NCBI RefSeq assembly: GCF_002072155.1
Contig: NZ_BDIY01000013.1
Span: forward strand, 37,434 to 101,433
Direction: 5' to 3'
DNA from: Roseovarius sp. A-2
GTDB lineage: Bacteria; Pseudomonadota; Alphaproteobacteria; Rhodobacterales; Rhodobacteraceae
DNA: 64,000 nucleotides
Positions 9,090 to 17,473 of the stretch are shown piece by piece. A program made the position numbers and the translations under genes. How positions within the stretch are numbered: position 1 is the stretch's first letter; every line of letters starts with the position of its first letter. The notes beneath the pieces are model-generated. The model was not told where the DNA came from. It did not search any database and saw only the letters and a program-made list of their open reading frames with translations.

Positions 9090-9446
9090 ACGTCACCTTA
9101 AGCATTCCTTGGAGTGGAGCTATCAGTAGTTTTGTAATGAGGCGGCGTTTTGGCCGAAACGCATACGTTTCTGACACTGGCGAAAACGACCGTGTTTGGC
9201 GCTTAGGCATGATTATGGATATGCCCGCGTGGACTTTTAACTGCGCATGATTTCAAGGAAAGCGGCTCGACAGGTGTGGTGTGCCAACTCCTTGTTGGGC
9301 TGAATGCAAGAGAGTTCGTGATCTCACAACCTACGGCACTCTTCAAAAAGGCGAGGCAAGTGGCAGACTTGAAAACATCTGCGCAAAGCGCAAAACTCCT
9401 CATAATACTAATTTGCTTTGGAAATATCGGATTTGGAGTTTTGGAA
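9090..9446. other. Gene-free stretch upstream of lipoprotein gene
   Basis: No coding sequence is supported. There is a short perfect hairpin, GAAACG-CATA-CGTTTC, at 9156-9171. The frame of the downstream gene stays open back to about 9276 but has no ribosome site or secretion signal there. Confidence 0.4.
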
Positions 9447-10409
9447 ATGAAAATGATTAGACCACGTTTAGTTCCCATTGCGCTCATGTTGGCGGTTTCG
9501 GCGTGCATTCCCTTGTCTTCAGAAACAGCGGCGTCTGACGAATCGCCGCAAGCCGTCAGTTTTCAACAATGTGGTTTGCCGCAGAGTCTGGAACACATGA
9601 CCCGTCGTGATGGCACACGAACTGTCGTCCATGACGGGGCTGGAACGATCGGTTTCATCTCAAATTATGCAGTGAATACAGATGGCGCGCCAAACTCTTA
9701 TCATCCTGATGATCTGGGGGGATCCGGCGGGTTGGCGATAAACACGATTTGTAATGGTGCAAATGCCTTTTCTGCATCAGGTCAGCGGTACAATTACAGC
9801 CAGTGCCAGCCATTGATCGACACTTTCAGACAGGCAAGGTCAGAAGGTTGGAATAAACCCGGTGGCGCCCGCATGGATTTCTATGGTGTCGCTACCAAGG
9901 ACAAAACCGACGCGGTGCCTTGCATAAATGAGTCTGGAACATATGCAGGGTACATGGTGTCTACGACTTCGCTTGCGGCGGACCCGTCTTTGGGCGTTTG
10001 CAATCAAGAACGTTATCTGAATGCGCTTGAGGTAAATTTTATCATTCGGCCCGGCTCCAAGTTGAATGGCGTTGGGATGAACTTGCGGGACATTGCAGCT
10101 GTGGTAAATACCGAGACAAATGATATCCATTTCGCAATCGTCGGAGACACGGGACCTGCAACCGGCTTGGGTGAAGGCTCTGTTGCGCTGCTCAAATCCT
10201 TGGGGCAGAGGGACGATTTTCCGCGTACGCGTCGTGAAACGTATCGGTACGGACAAAACGACGTAGCAACATATATTTTTCCGGCGGCGGATTTGGCAGG
10301 GAATGTCACGCAAGACCGCATTGACGCTGCGGGGAAAGCTGCAATGGAGGCGTTTGGCGGGAAAGACCGCATTCTTTCATGCAACCAAGAATTGCTCGGC
10401 ACGCAATAG
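9447..10409 (+). CDS. Secreted lipoprotein, GH75 chitosanase-like
   Basis: The product is a 320-residue lipoprotein: a basic N-terminus, hydrophobic core and lipobox LAVSAC with lipidated Cys20. The mature part resembles glycoside hydrolase family 75 (fungal and actinobacterial endo-chitosanases). It has a paired Asp/Glu region FAIVGDTGPATGLGEGSVALLKSLG, matching the family's D-x-G...GE(A/G)S catalytic stretch, and several cysteines that could form disulfides. The start at 9447 is chosen because GGAG lies eight bases upstream and the signal peptide begins there. By family it would cut chitosan-type polymers at the cell surface. It stands alone, flanked by mobile debris, and its AT-richer composition suggests acquisition. 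Confidence 0.6.
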   Translation: MKMIRPRLVPIALMLAVSACIPLSSETAASDESPQAVSFQQCGLPQSLEHMTRRDGTRTVVHDGAGTIGFISNYAVNTDGAPNSYHPDDLGGSGGLAINTICNGANAFSASGQRYNYSQCQPLIDTFRQARSEGWNKPGGARMDFYGVATKDKTDAVPCINESGTYAGYMVSTTSLAADPSLGVCNQERYLNALEVNFIIRPGSKLNGVGMNLRDIAAVVNTETNDIHFAIVGDTGPATGLGEGSVALLKSLGQRDDFPRTRRETYRYGQNDVATYIFPAADLAGNVTQDRIDAAGKAAMEAFGGKDRILSCNQELLGTQ

Positions 10410-10878
10410 GTTTGGTACCGGCTACGAGGCGTGGGTGATGAAGCGCCTTATGGCTGCATCAGATCCCTGTTGAAACATTATGATTTGCGGGTAATCAAAC
10501 GACCGCTTCGTCCCGCAAATGGCTCATTGGTTACGTCGAGGTTACCGATGCAGATCGTGGCTCAAAACTAGAGTTTGTGAGCCAGGGCAGAACCGACCGT
10601 TTGTTGGACGGCTTCACCGAAGCCGACATTGGAGCAGGCGCGGCAAAAGCTCACTTTGTCCCGGCAGTTTACCAGTTCGCGGAGGATGCAGCGAAGGTCG
10701 GCTTGCGCAGTTTCGATCCAAGGCCATTGAGTCCGCTTCGGTCGCGACAAAGCCATTTTGAGAGAAAGGGAAAAGATCAAAAAACAGACCATCCGACAAC
10801 GCCGCTTGCAACACCAGAAACAAGCCGCATAATCAATCACACAAACGAGCCAGAGCCTCTAATGCTCAAGCCGCTCTG
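10410..10878. other. Gene-free stretch
   Basis: I see no supportable gene here. Short open frames on both strands lack ribosome sites and recognisable motifs. The stretch is probably old intergenic or degraded coding sequence leading into the IS3 remnant. Confidence 0.4.
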
Positions 10879-11250
10879 ATGTTCCATTTTATATGACGAC
10901 GGACAGACCAGGGCTCCACCCTGAATGCCAAACTCCCGCATCAGCCGTTCGACGGTGCAGCGGGCCACGCAAAAGCCCTCCCATCGCATTGCTGCAGAAC
11001 ACCTATACTGGGTGCGCTTTGGCGCGCGGCTCGACGCGCTGCGGGCCTTGCTCCGAACTGAAGGGATCAACCTATGGCGTCCTTTGTCGCGGACACGCCG
11101 CAACGCCGGTTCGGTGAGGCGTAGATCGCAGCCCAACGCAAGGTCATGGCCCGCCCGGTAATCCGTGACCGGGACAAGTTTTTCTGGGTTGGGATCAGAC
11201 TGTTCGGCAGGCTTTGCTTGCAGGCTCCTGATGCCGCATGCTGAACACAT
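10879..11250 (-). pseudogene. IS3-family OrfB remnant
   Basis: On the minus strand the phrase RWEGFCVARCTVERLMREFGIQGG (about 10900-11000) corresponds to the OrfB segment W(R)QLxREGxxVARCTVERLMRxxGLQG that precedes the integrase core of IS3 transposases. The surrounding reading is scrambled across frames, and the catalytic core (DDE) is absent. It is a dead fragment. Confidence 0.55.
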
Positions 11251-11441
11251 TCGGCGAATGACCGGATCGACGGGCCGCTCTGCGACGGAGCGTGTCCAGT
11301 TCGAACTGGCAGGTCAGGGCCGATCCTCGCAACCAAGTGCGCGAGACGCTCGTAATTCGCAGAGTTCTTAGCATGTTCGTAGCATGCTGGCCTCGTTTGG
11401 TTAAAAGTCGATATCGTAACTTTGCAGCGTGACAAATCCAG

Positions 11442-11467
11442 AAAAAGGGACCGCTTCTCGCGGCCCC
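11442..11467 (-). terminator. Rho-independent terminator of the cytochrome c/soxC-like operon
   Basis: Read on the minus strand just after the cytochrome stop codon, GGGGCCGC pairs with GCGGTCCC (8 bp with one G-U) around the loop GAGAA, followed immediately by TTTTT. Confidence 0.85.
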
Positions 11468-11488
11468 AATCTCAGGTCAAGTCACAGA

Positions 11489-12181
11489 TTACTTTGTGGC
11501 TCCGACATCCGGCCTTGGATCTGACACGAAGCCATCAGCGTTTGGCATCTTGACTTTGGCCAGAGTATCCGCATCAAGCGTGGTATCGGGATCATCGCTG
11601 ATGATATCCGCCCGCCCGAGAACATAGGCGCTGACGGCATAGACCTCATCGGCCGAGAGCGAGCCCGGCGCATTCATCGGCATCGCGCGATGCACGTAGT
11701 CGAAGAGCGTGCTGGCATAGGGCCAGTAGCTCTCGACCGTCTTGACCGGCTTTGCATCGGTCAGCGTTCCGCGCCCACCGATCAGTTTCGGCGCACCGAT
11801 GTCCTTGTTGCCCTCGAGGTCTGCCCCGTGACAGGCCGCGCAGGTTTGGGAATAGACCTCCTCACCCTCAGCGTAGGTGCCCTGTCCGGGCGGCAATCCA
11901 CGCCCGTCCGGCATCGCGTCTATGTCGATGCGGGCAATCTGCTCGTCCGTTGCGGGCTGTCCAACCCCGAATTCAAGATTGTCCGGGTTGATGTCCCCCA
12001 CGCTTTGGGCGCTGGAGGCGGGTGGCTGCATCGGCGCGCGCTCATCGTATTCGCCGATCCTTTCAGGAAGTTCGGCGACCGTGCGAGGAGGCTCGCTCTC
12101 GCTCGAGTTTTCTTGCGCGATACCCGGGCCCGTGGCCGCCATCGCGAGGGTGCATAGCAGTGAAAGTTTACGCGTGAACAT
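11489..12181 (-). CDS. Periplasmic c-type cytochrome, electron acceptor of SoxC-like enzyme
   Basis: This 230-residue protein has a signal peptide (MFTRKLSLLCTLAMAATGPGIAQ) and one haem-binding motif, CAACH (114-118), with a downstream MPM segment that can supply the axial methionine. Its start lies inside the end of the upstream molybdoenzyme gene (14-bp overlap), implying translational coupling. The pair resembles SoxCD/SorAB-type sulfite dehydrogenases, in which the cytochrome takes electrons from the molybdenum subunit. SoxD normally has two domains and about 380 residues. This is a single-domain form, closer in size to a SorB-like partner with an N-terminal extension. No other sox genes are nearby. 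Confidence 0.75.
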   Translation of the reverse strand: MFTRKLSLLCTLAMAATGPGIAQENSSESEPPRTVAELPERIGEYDERAPMQPPASSAQSVGDINPDNLEFGVGQPATDEQIARIDIDAMPDGRGLPPGQGTYAEGEEVYSQTCAACHGADLEGNKDIGAPKLIGGRGTLTDAKPVKTVESYWPYASTLFDYVHRAMPMNAPGSLSADEVYAVSAYVLGRADIISDDPDTTLDADTLAKVKMPNADGFVSDPRPDVGATK

Positions 12182-13553
12182 TGGTCACCTCCCCGTCTTG
12201 TGCGATATGCCAGCTTTGGATGGCGTTCAGGTGATAGACCGAGTTCAGGCCCCGCACGTCGACCAGTTCCGGCAGGGTCGGCTGCACATATCCGGTTTCA
12301 TCGACCGTGCGGCTTTGCAGCACCGCTTCCTCGCCCGTCCAGGTCCAGGGAATTCGGAATCTGGTGTGGCATTTCGGCAGAACTGGCCCGTCCAGAGCCG
12401 CCTCCCGCCATGTCGCGCCACCATCGGTCGAGACCTCGACCTTGGTCACCTTGCCACGCCCGGACCAGGCAAGCCCGGTGATTTCATAGAACCCCGGTCG
12501 CGGCAGCTTCATTGCACCGGACGGGAAGGTGATCACCGATTTCGCCTCCATCTCCAGCGAGAACTGTCGCGCCATTCCATCGGGCATCAGGTCGGTATAT
12601 TTTGAGGTTTCCTCGCGGGTCATGAACGGCTTGTCGCTGACCTCGAGCCGACGCAGCCATTTGATATGGGTATTGCCCTCATAACCCGGAAGCAGGAGCC
12701 GCAACGGGTAGCCCTGTTCGGCGCGCAGCGCCTCGCCGTTCTGGGCATAGGCGACGATGGCGTCATCCATCGCCTTGTCGATCGGAACCGAACGGGTCAA
12801 AACGGCCGCATCGGCACCTTCAGCCAGAATCCAGGCCGCGCCATCCGACAGACCGACCATCTCCAGCAATGTTGACAGGCGCACGCCGGTCCATTCCGAC
12901 GTCGAGGTCAGGCCGTGCGTGCCCTGAACCGTCTTCAGCGTCGGCTCGTCCCATTCGGTCAGACCGTTGCCGGAGCACTCGATGAAACAGATACGGCTGA
13001 CGGCGGGCAAGCGCTTGATGTCGTCCATAGTGAACCGCATCGGCTCGTCGACCATCCCGTGCAGGATCAACTCATGCGTTTTTGGGTCAATCGCAGGGAT
13101 ACCCGCGTGATGCCGCTCGAAATGCAGGCCCGAGGGCGTGATAACACCGTGGCCGGAGGCCAGCGGCGTCATTGACCAACTGGAGTCGAGACTGGCTGTG
13201 GGATAACGCCAGCGCACCTCATTCTCGAACTGTGAGCGGGAGCCGTATCCACCGTCATCGAGGATCGTGCGTCCTTGTTCCTTGGTAGGGTCTGGTTGCA
13301 CCCGGTGCTCGAACGCTCCCGGGGGTGCATCGGCGGTGGCCTGACCGGCCGTGAAGGCGGCCCCGCCCAGGGCAATGCCACCCGCCAACATATTCCGACG
13401 CGTCAGGCCGTTGAACATGCCCTCCTTGCACTCACAGTCCTCCTTATCAGGTGCCCCGGCGAGCATCTGGCGTTCGATCTCGACCAGGCTTTCTGCCATG
13501 TGACGTTCCGTGGGCCCGTATCGTGACGCGGAAAACCTTTTATTCCTTGGCAT
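12168..13553 (-). CDS. SoxC-like molybdopterin sulfite dehydrogenase, Tat-exported
   Basis: This 461-residue protein of the sulfite oxidase family has a Tat signal with twin arginines at 52-53 (LTRRNMLAGGIALGGAAF), preceded by an unusually long N-terminal leader containing CEC. The molybdenum-ligand cysteine lies in ICFIECSGNG (Cys193), and a C-terminal Ig-like dimerisation domain (VEVSTDGGATWREA) is present. The ATG at 13553 is chosen over 13577 because GGAGGAGG lies directly upstream. By family it oxidises sulfite (or a related sulfur oxyanion) in the periplasm and passes electrons to the coupled cytochrome. It sits divergent from an IclR regulator, which probably controls it. The exact substrate is not certain. 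Confidence 0.78.
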   Translation of the reverse strand: MPRNKRFSASRYGPTERHMAESLVEIERQMLAGAPDKEDCECKEGMFNGLTRRNMLAGGIALGGAAFTAGQATADAPPGAFEHRVQPDPTKEQGRTILDDGGYGSRSQFENEVRWRYPTASLDSSWSMTPLASGHGVITPSGLHFERHHAGIPAIDPKTHELILHGMVDEPMRFTMDDIKRLPAVSRICFIECSGNGLTEWDEPTLKTVQGTHGLTSTSEWTGVRLSTLLEMVGLSDGAAWILAEGADAAVLTRSVPIDKAMDDAIVAYAQNGEALRAEQGYPLRLLLPGYEGNTHIKWLRRLEVSDKPFMTREETSKYTDLMPDGMARQFSLEMEAKSVITFPSGAMKLPRPGFYEITGLAWSGRGKVTKVEVSTDGGATWREAALDGPVLPKCHTRFRIPWTWTGEEAVLQSRTVDETGYVQPTLPELVDVRGLNSVYHLNAIQSWHIAQDGEVTNVHA

Positions 13554-13610
13554 TGCATCCTCCTCCGTTAATTTCATATTTCACCAAGCAAACTCATCCA
13601 TTCAGTGTAT

Positions 13611-13652
13611 AATTCCCACTGAGTGATAATGTTGCCCCATAAAGTGGGAATT
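13611..13652. promoter_or_regulatory. Perfect 10-bp inverted repeat, candidate IclR operator
   Basis: AATTCCCACT (13611-13620) and AGTGGGAATT (13643-13652) are exact inverted repeats separated by 22 bp in the short divergent region between the soxC-like gene and the IclR gene. The right arm ends six bases before the IclR ATG, so binding there would also block the regulator's own translation start. Confidence 0.7.
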
Positions 13653-13657
13653 TGTAA

Positions 13658-14383
13658 ATGGATAATCGCAATCTTGCTGTTCTCGAGGAGATCGCACGTC
13701 TTGGTGAGGAGGCCACGGCGCGGCGCATCGCAGACGAGGTGACCTTGCCACAAGCCACGGTTTACCGGCGGATCACCGACCTTGAGAACCTGGGCCTGGT
13801 CGAGCGCGCGGGAAGACGTTATCGCATTGGGTCAAGGCTTTATCGATTACTCGCGGCGGGCACCTCGACAAGCGAATTGGTGAGCGCGGTATCGCCTGTT
13901 CTGTCGGGCATGGCCGAGGCCACAGGCGAGGCAACATTTGCGGCGCGGCTCGTAGAGAAAGGAATAGATCTTTTTCAGACCTGCGTTCCGGTCAATGCTA
14001 AGGCGGCGGTCGTCGTTCCGAGCAAAGGCCTCCGCCCCGCGAGTATATGTTCCGCTGCAAAGGCAATACTTGCGCATGTTCCCGGCACCTTGCAGAAGGA
14101 GATCATCGCCGCGGCCGAGCCTTTGTTCCCTGATCTGCCGGCGAAGAAAGCCGCTATGCTGGAAGGAGAGCTTGATCAAATCCGCGATTGCGGTATCGCC
14201 TATTGTATCGGTGAAGAAGACCCTGATCTTGCGAGTGTTGCCGTTTCCACGCAATTGAACGGTGCCTTTGGCCAGATGTGTGTTGGAGTCGTGGGGCCGC
14301 GCGGTCGCATCATGCGGAAGCTCGAAACTGATCTTGAAAAGACCCTCAAGCTTCATGGTGCCAAAGTCGATCTCGATGGATAA
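13658..14383 (+). CDS. IclR-family transcriptional regulator
   Basis: This 241-residue protein has an N-terminal winged helix (LAVLEEIARLGEEATARRIADEVTLPQATVYRRITDLENLGLV, here described by span, residues 3-50) and a C-terminal IclR effector domain. It is divergent from the soxC-like/cytochrome operon with a perfect inverted repeat between them, so it most likely represses or activates that operon and itself. The ATG has no obvious Shine-Dalgarno, and the operator arm occupies that place. The ligand is unknown. Confidence 0.8.
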   Translation: MDNRNLAVLEEIARLGEEATARRIADEVTLPQATVYRRITDLENLGLVERAGRRYRIGSRLYRLLAAGTSTSELVSAVSPVLSGMAEATGEATFAARLVEKGIDLFQTCVPVNAKAAVVVPSKGLRPASICSAAKAILAHVPGTLQKEIIAAAEPLFPDLPAKKAAMLEGELDQIRDCGIAYCIGEEDPDLASVAVSTQLNGAFGQMCVGVVGPRGRIMRKLETDLEKTLKLHGAKVDLDG

Positions 14384-14581
14384 GTTCGTCCGCGTTTCAG
14401 CGATTCACGACATCCCAGTTTTACATGGCGGTGAGTGTTCATTTCGAATGGCACGGCGCAGTATTCAAGAATTCGGGCAAATGGCAGGTCTGGGCCGTCC
14501 ATAAAGACAACAGACGTTTCGATCTCGATGGCCGATCGCCAGAAGGAATACCATCAGAGGCATCAACCTCGAAAGAATGAT

Positions 14582-14618
14582 CGGTGCGAAAGACCACTGA
14601 GCAGGTCATTTCGCACCG
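14582..14618. terminator. Long hairpin beside the integrase pseudogene
   Basis: CGGTGCGAAAGACC pairs with GGTC-A-TTTCGCACCG (14 bp with one bulged A) around an 8-nt loop. It lies just beyond the stop of the minus-strand integrase and has only a weak T-rich tail. It could be a terminator or a recombination-site relic. Confidence 0.5.
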
Positions 14619-14631
14619 TAGATTGCGAGGG

Positions 14632-15275
14632 CTATAGCTTGCCTTCCTCGATTGTGCGAATTACTTCCGCAAGGGTCTCGACCGCATCCCGAAGCGGGTT
14701 CGGCAAACCTTTCATTTCCTTCGCGAGCTTTGCGTAGCTGTGCAGGGCCGGACTGACCGCCTGTTTCGAAGACGGGTTCTTATGCGAAAGCAATGCATCG
14801 ATGACTTGGGGGGAATTCCAAATAACGTCAAAATTGTCGCTCCTGTACGCCGAAGATCATGACGATGCCAATCGCCTACGCTCGAAATCTCCTGAAGCTG
14901 CAATTTCGAACGATTCCAGTTTCCGAGTTGACCAAACTCTTGGTTAGGAAACAGTAGATCGTCATTTTTTCGGCGATCGAAGCCGGGAAGCGCCTTTAGC
15001 AAATCAATAGCAGCATCCGACAGCGGATGTGTCACCTGATGACCGCCCTTGACTCGCTTGGTCCAGGTTTTCTCTTCGAAGTTCACATCCCGCAATCGGG
15101 CGGCTTCAACTTCCTCCCTTCTCGCCAAGGCGTGCTGGATAGCGGCGAGGTGCCTGGGGAAAACTCTGGTATCCACCGCCCGATAACTGTGCCGATGAGT
15201 ATTTGCATCCATATCTGAACGAGCTGGAGCGCTCCAAGGTGATCGACCGGCTGGACCAGCTGGGTGCTCCCGCAA
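14632..15275 (-). pseudogene. Tyrosine recombinase (phage-type integrase), frameshifted and 5'-truncated
   Basis: The minus strand encodes the catalytic domain of a P4-like integrase: ALARREEVEAARLRDV (first catalytic Arg) and WHRHDLRRTGATILTLFGIPP (the H-x-x-R box). After IPP a run of six C residues is one base short. The protein continues only in another frame with VIDALLSHKNPSSKQAVSPALHSYAK, which carries the catalytic Tyr, and ends at 14632. The N-terminal arm-binding domain is missing. This marks the edge of a former integrative element. Confidence 0.78.
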
Positions 15276-15463
15276 TTGTAGAACTTCTGAGCACGATCGC
15301 AGCCAATGAGGATTCGCTGAAACGTCTGCAAGATGAGGTTACGCGCACCGAAGCTGTTGCGCCCCATGTCGATAAAAACCGCGAGCGCCTGACCCAGGTA
15401 AACGGCGAGATTCAGCAATATGATCAGGGGATCGGCGCTCTAAAGCGTGAAATGGCGTCTTTA
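15194..15463 (+). pseudogene. Unidentified coding fragment (helical protein)
   Basis: About 90 residues in one open frame read as a real protein interior (LNELERSKVIDRLDQLGAPAIVELL and a heptad-rich helical stretch to KREMAS). There is no start, and the frame breaks at IS3 sequence on the right and integrase sequence on the left. The family is not recognised. Confidence 0.4.
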
Positions 15464-15470
15464 CCAGCGG

Positions 15471-15580
15471 TAGAAAGTCGTGCGGGGAATGCCCAGCATG
15501 TCGAGGGTCATCTTGGTGGGCAGGTGTGATCCTTCAACAGTGCGGATGATCTCCAGCTTCTCGGATGCAGGGTAGCTCAT
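15471..15580 (-). pseudogene. IS3-family transposase N-terminal fragment
   Basis: The minus strand from the ATG at 15580 reads [20 protein letters not shown] and then the helix-turn-helix KMTLDMLGIPRTTFYRW, ending in a stop at 15471. This is the beginning of a common IS3-group transposase. The remainder of the element is gone. Confidence 0.65.
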
Positions 15581-15625
15581 TCCTCGACCTCCCCAGCCCC
15601 TGTCATGCTTTTTTTGAGCAGACCC

Positions 15626-15879
15626 GATGTCTGTCCCTCGACGGGCGTGCTTTCAACATTGCCTGTGGTCAGATCGACATCGGCAATGCATTGACCGACA
15701 TGTCGCGCGGCCAGACTGCGGGCGTGCCACAAGCGGACGGATCAACCCAGGTCGAAGCAGTGATGGACGCAAGCCATGTGGCATCATCGGTCTTTAACAT
15801 GGCGATTTTACCGCTCGAAGCTAACGTGCAATTCATAACCGTGATGGCAAGGGATATGCCGTATATCGGGCGCGGCTGA
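15626..15879 (+). pseudogene. Short-chain dehydrogenase, C-terminal stub
   Basis: The frame carries the C-terminal third of a classical [26 protein letters not shown], then [33 protein letters not shown] and a tail ending YIGRG with a stop at 15877-15879. The Rossmann fold and catalytic Ser-Tyr-Lys are missing, cut off near 15626 next to an IS3 fragment. Confidence 0.7.
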
Positions 15880-15984
15880 CAGCTCGGTTATTTCTTGGCG
15901 ACAGTTTGCTTGGAAATGGTGCGGGTCAGAAGCTGACCCGCTTCCCGAATTTTTGCATTTCCGCTTTTTCGTAATCAGATGAGC

Positions 15985-16110
15985 AGCAACACAGCCGATC
16001 TTGGGTGCAATGGCCGCTATCGCGCCCGCCTGCGTTTCATAAGAGCCTTGATGCTCAAACACCATTCGGACCGCCCGCGCGCGGACCTCGGGCGAGTAGC
16101 GATTTGCCAT
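15985..16110 (-). pseudogene. IS3-family OrfA N-terminal fragment
   Basis: The minus strand reads MANRYSPEVRARAVRMVFEH, then QGSYETQAGAIAAIAPKIGC, typical of the start of an IS3-group OrfA helix-turn-helix protein. It then diverges into unrelated sequence. Confidence 0.65.
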
Positions 16111-16159
16111 TTTCGCCTTTCGTCATAACCATCATTCTTACCTAAGTTGATGGTCTCCG

Positions 16160-16330
16160 ACAAACCCGGGGCGGTTCATATCTACAATCACCTGCCATGA
16201 TCGCAGCCTATCTCGCAGATGGACCGGCTTGTGCGCAGGTCATCTTCGAGACGGGCAGAATGGCCCCCATGCTTTATTACGGGCTGGTCAAGCAGGGCGT
16301 CCCGGTCCAGTGCGTTGAGAGGACTATCCC
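16160..16330 (+). pseudogene. IS110-family transposase fragment
   Basis: The short frame AYLADGPACAQVIFETGRMAP followed by LYYGLVKQGVPVQCVE matches the beginning of the RuvC-like domain of IS110 transposases (VxLETGxxxxWLxxxLxxxGxPVxCxDAR). The catalytic residues beyond this point are absent. Confidence 0.5.
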
Positions 16331-16444
16331 ACCGCTACCGTGGTCCAATTTTGCACCGGCGTTCTCACATTTTGTGCAGCCGTGCAAAAATCCGCAACGA
16401 GAAGTACTATGACCAGGTCAGTGGCTGTTTTGCCCAAGGTATTT

Positions 16445-17371
16445 TCATGCATCGGGAACAATCAGACCCGCGCCTACTGGACCTTCGAAATAGGCGACAC
16501 AGGTATCGACGAACAATTGAACCAGTCTTCGTTTTGGCCCCGGTGCGAACCCGAGCGAGACAGTGACGCCGCTTGCACTGTCGGCGATAGGAAGGCAGCG
16601 TATCTCTTGCCCGGCATAGCTTTGAACGTCGCGGGGCTTCATGTTCAACAAGGATATTCCCATCCTTGATGCCACAAGGGACCGGACCATTTCGGTTGAA
16701 TTGGTGGTTGCGACGATACGCAGGTCTGTGCCTCCTTGTTCAAGGAGTTCCAGATAATACCCACGCGCGGCGGGACGGTCTAAAAAGATCAGCGGCTCGG
16801 CCACGATTTGAGAGACCGTCACGGCATCGCAATGTGTAAAGGCATGGTCCGCCGGACATAAACAATAGGTGGGCGCAAAAATAAGCGATCGCGTTTCAAT
16901 TTGTGGGTTTGGCAATTCTTCGACAAAGAGGATCACGTCGAACTGACCGTCCAGCAAACCCTTCTGAACAGAGTCGTTGTCGCCTTCGGAAAAGGCAAAG
17001 GCCACATCTGGGTGCGCGCCTGAAATATCTGCCGCAAGATCTGGCAGGAAAGCCGGAGCAATTGGCGCATTGTAGCCAATTGCCAGATTGCCGGAAAAAC
17101 TCGACTTCAGATCAGATACACCCGACAGTAACGTGTCATAGCGCTCCAGCAGATCATCGATGCCTCGCGCCACGTCCCGGCCTGCCAGTGTCGGGAATAT
17201 CCCCTTCGCCCGTGCTCGCGTGACCAGCGTCATGCCAAACGCCGCCTCCGCCTGATCCAGTGCTGCGGCAATTGCTGATGGCGTCACATGCATGGCGTCT
17301 GCGGCGGCCGTTATGCTGCCACGCTGCAAAGCTGCTTGGACGTAGCGCATCGCGCGAAGAGACAGGGCCAT
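16445..17371 (-). CDS. LysR-family regulator
   Basis: This 308-residue LysR protein has an N-terminal helix-turn-helix (VQAALQRGSITAAADAMHVTPSAIAAALDQAEAAFG, residues about 11-46) and an effector-binding domain. The usual LTQPAVS motif is replaced by VTPSAIA. It is divergently transcribed from the FAD/GcvT dehydrogenase gene, which starts about 100 bp away, and is its likely regulator. The ligand is presumably a methylated amine or its product, by context only. Confidence 0.75.
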   Translation of the reverse strand: MALSLRAMRYVQAALQRGSITAAADAMHVTPSAIAAALDQAEAAFGMTLVTRARAKGIFPTLAGRDVARGIDDLLERYDTLLSGVSDLKSSFSGNLAIGYNAPIAPAFLPDLAADISGAHPDVAFAFSEGDNDSVQKGLLDGQFDVILFVEELPNPQIETRSLIFAPTYCLCPADHAFTHCDAVTVSQIVAEPLIFLDRPAARGYYLELLEQGGTDLRIVATTNSTEMVRSLVASRMGISLLNMKPRDVQSYAGQEIRCLPIADSASGVTVSLGFAPGPKRRLVQLFVDTCVAYFEGPVGAGLIVPDA

Positions 17372-17473
17372 GCCATAACCTTAGATTTTGTGAGGTAATA
17401 CCTCGCATAAAAACATTTTTCAAAGGATTGTTTTTTTGCGAACCTTTGCCAAGCCGAAAAAGTGGAGCGTGAG

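Noticed and set aside
11489..13553. Complete sox sulfur-oxidation cluster
   Set aside because: Only a SoxC-like molybdoenzyme and a single-haem cytochrome are present. No soxXYZAB genes lie on either side.
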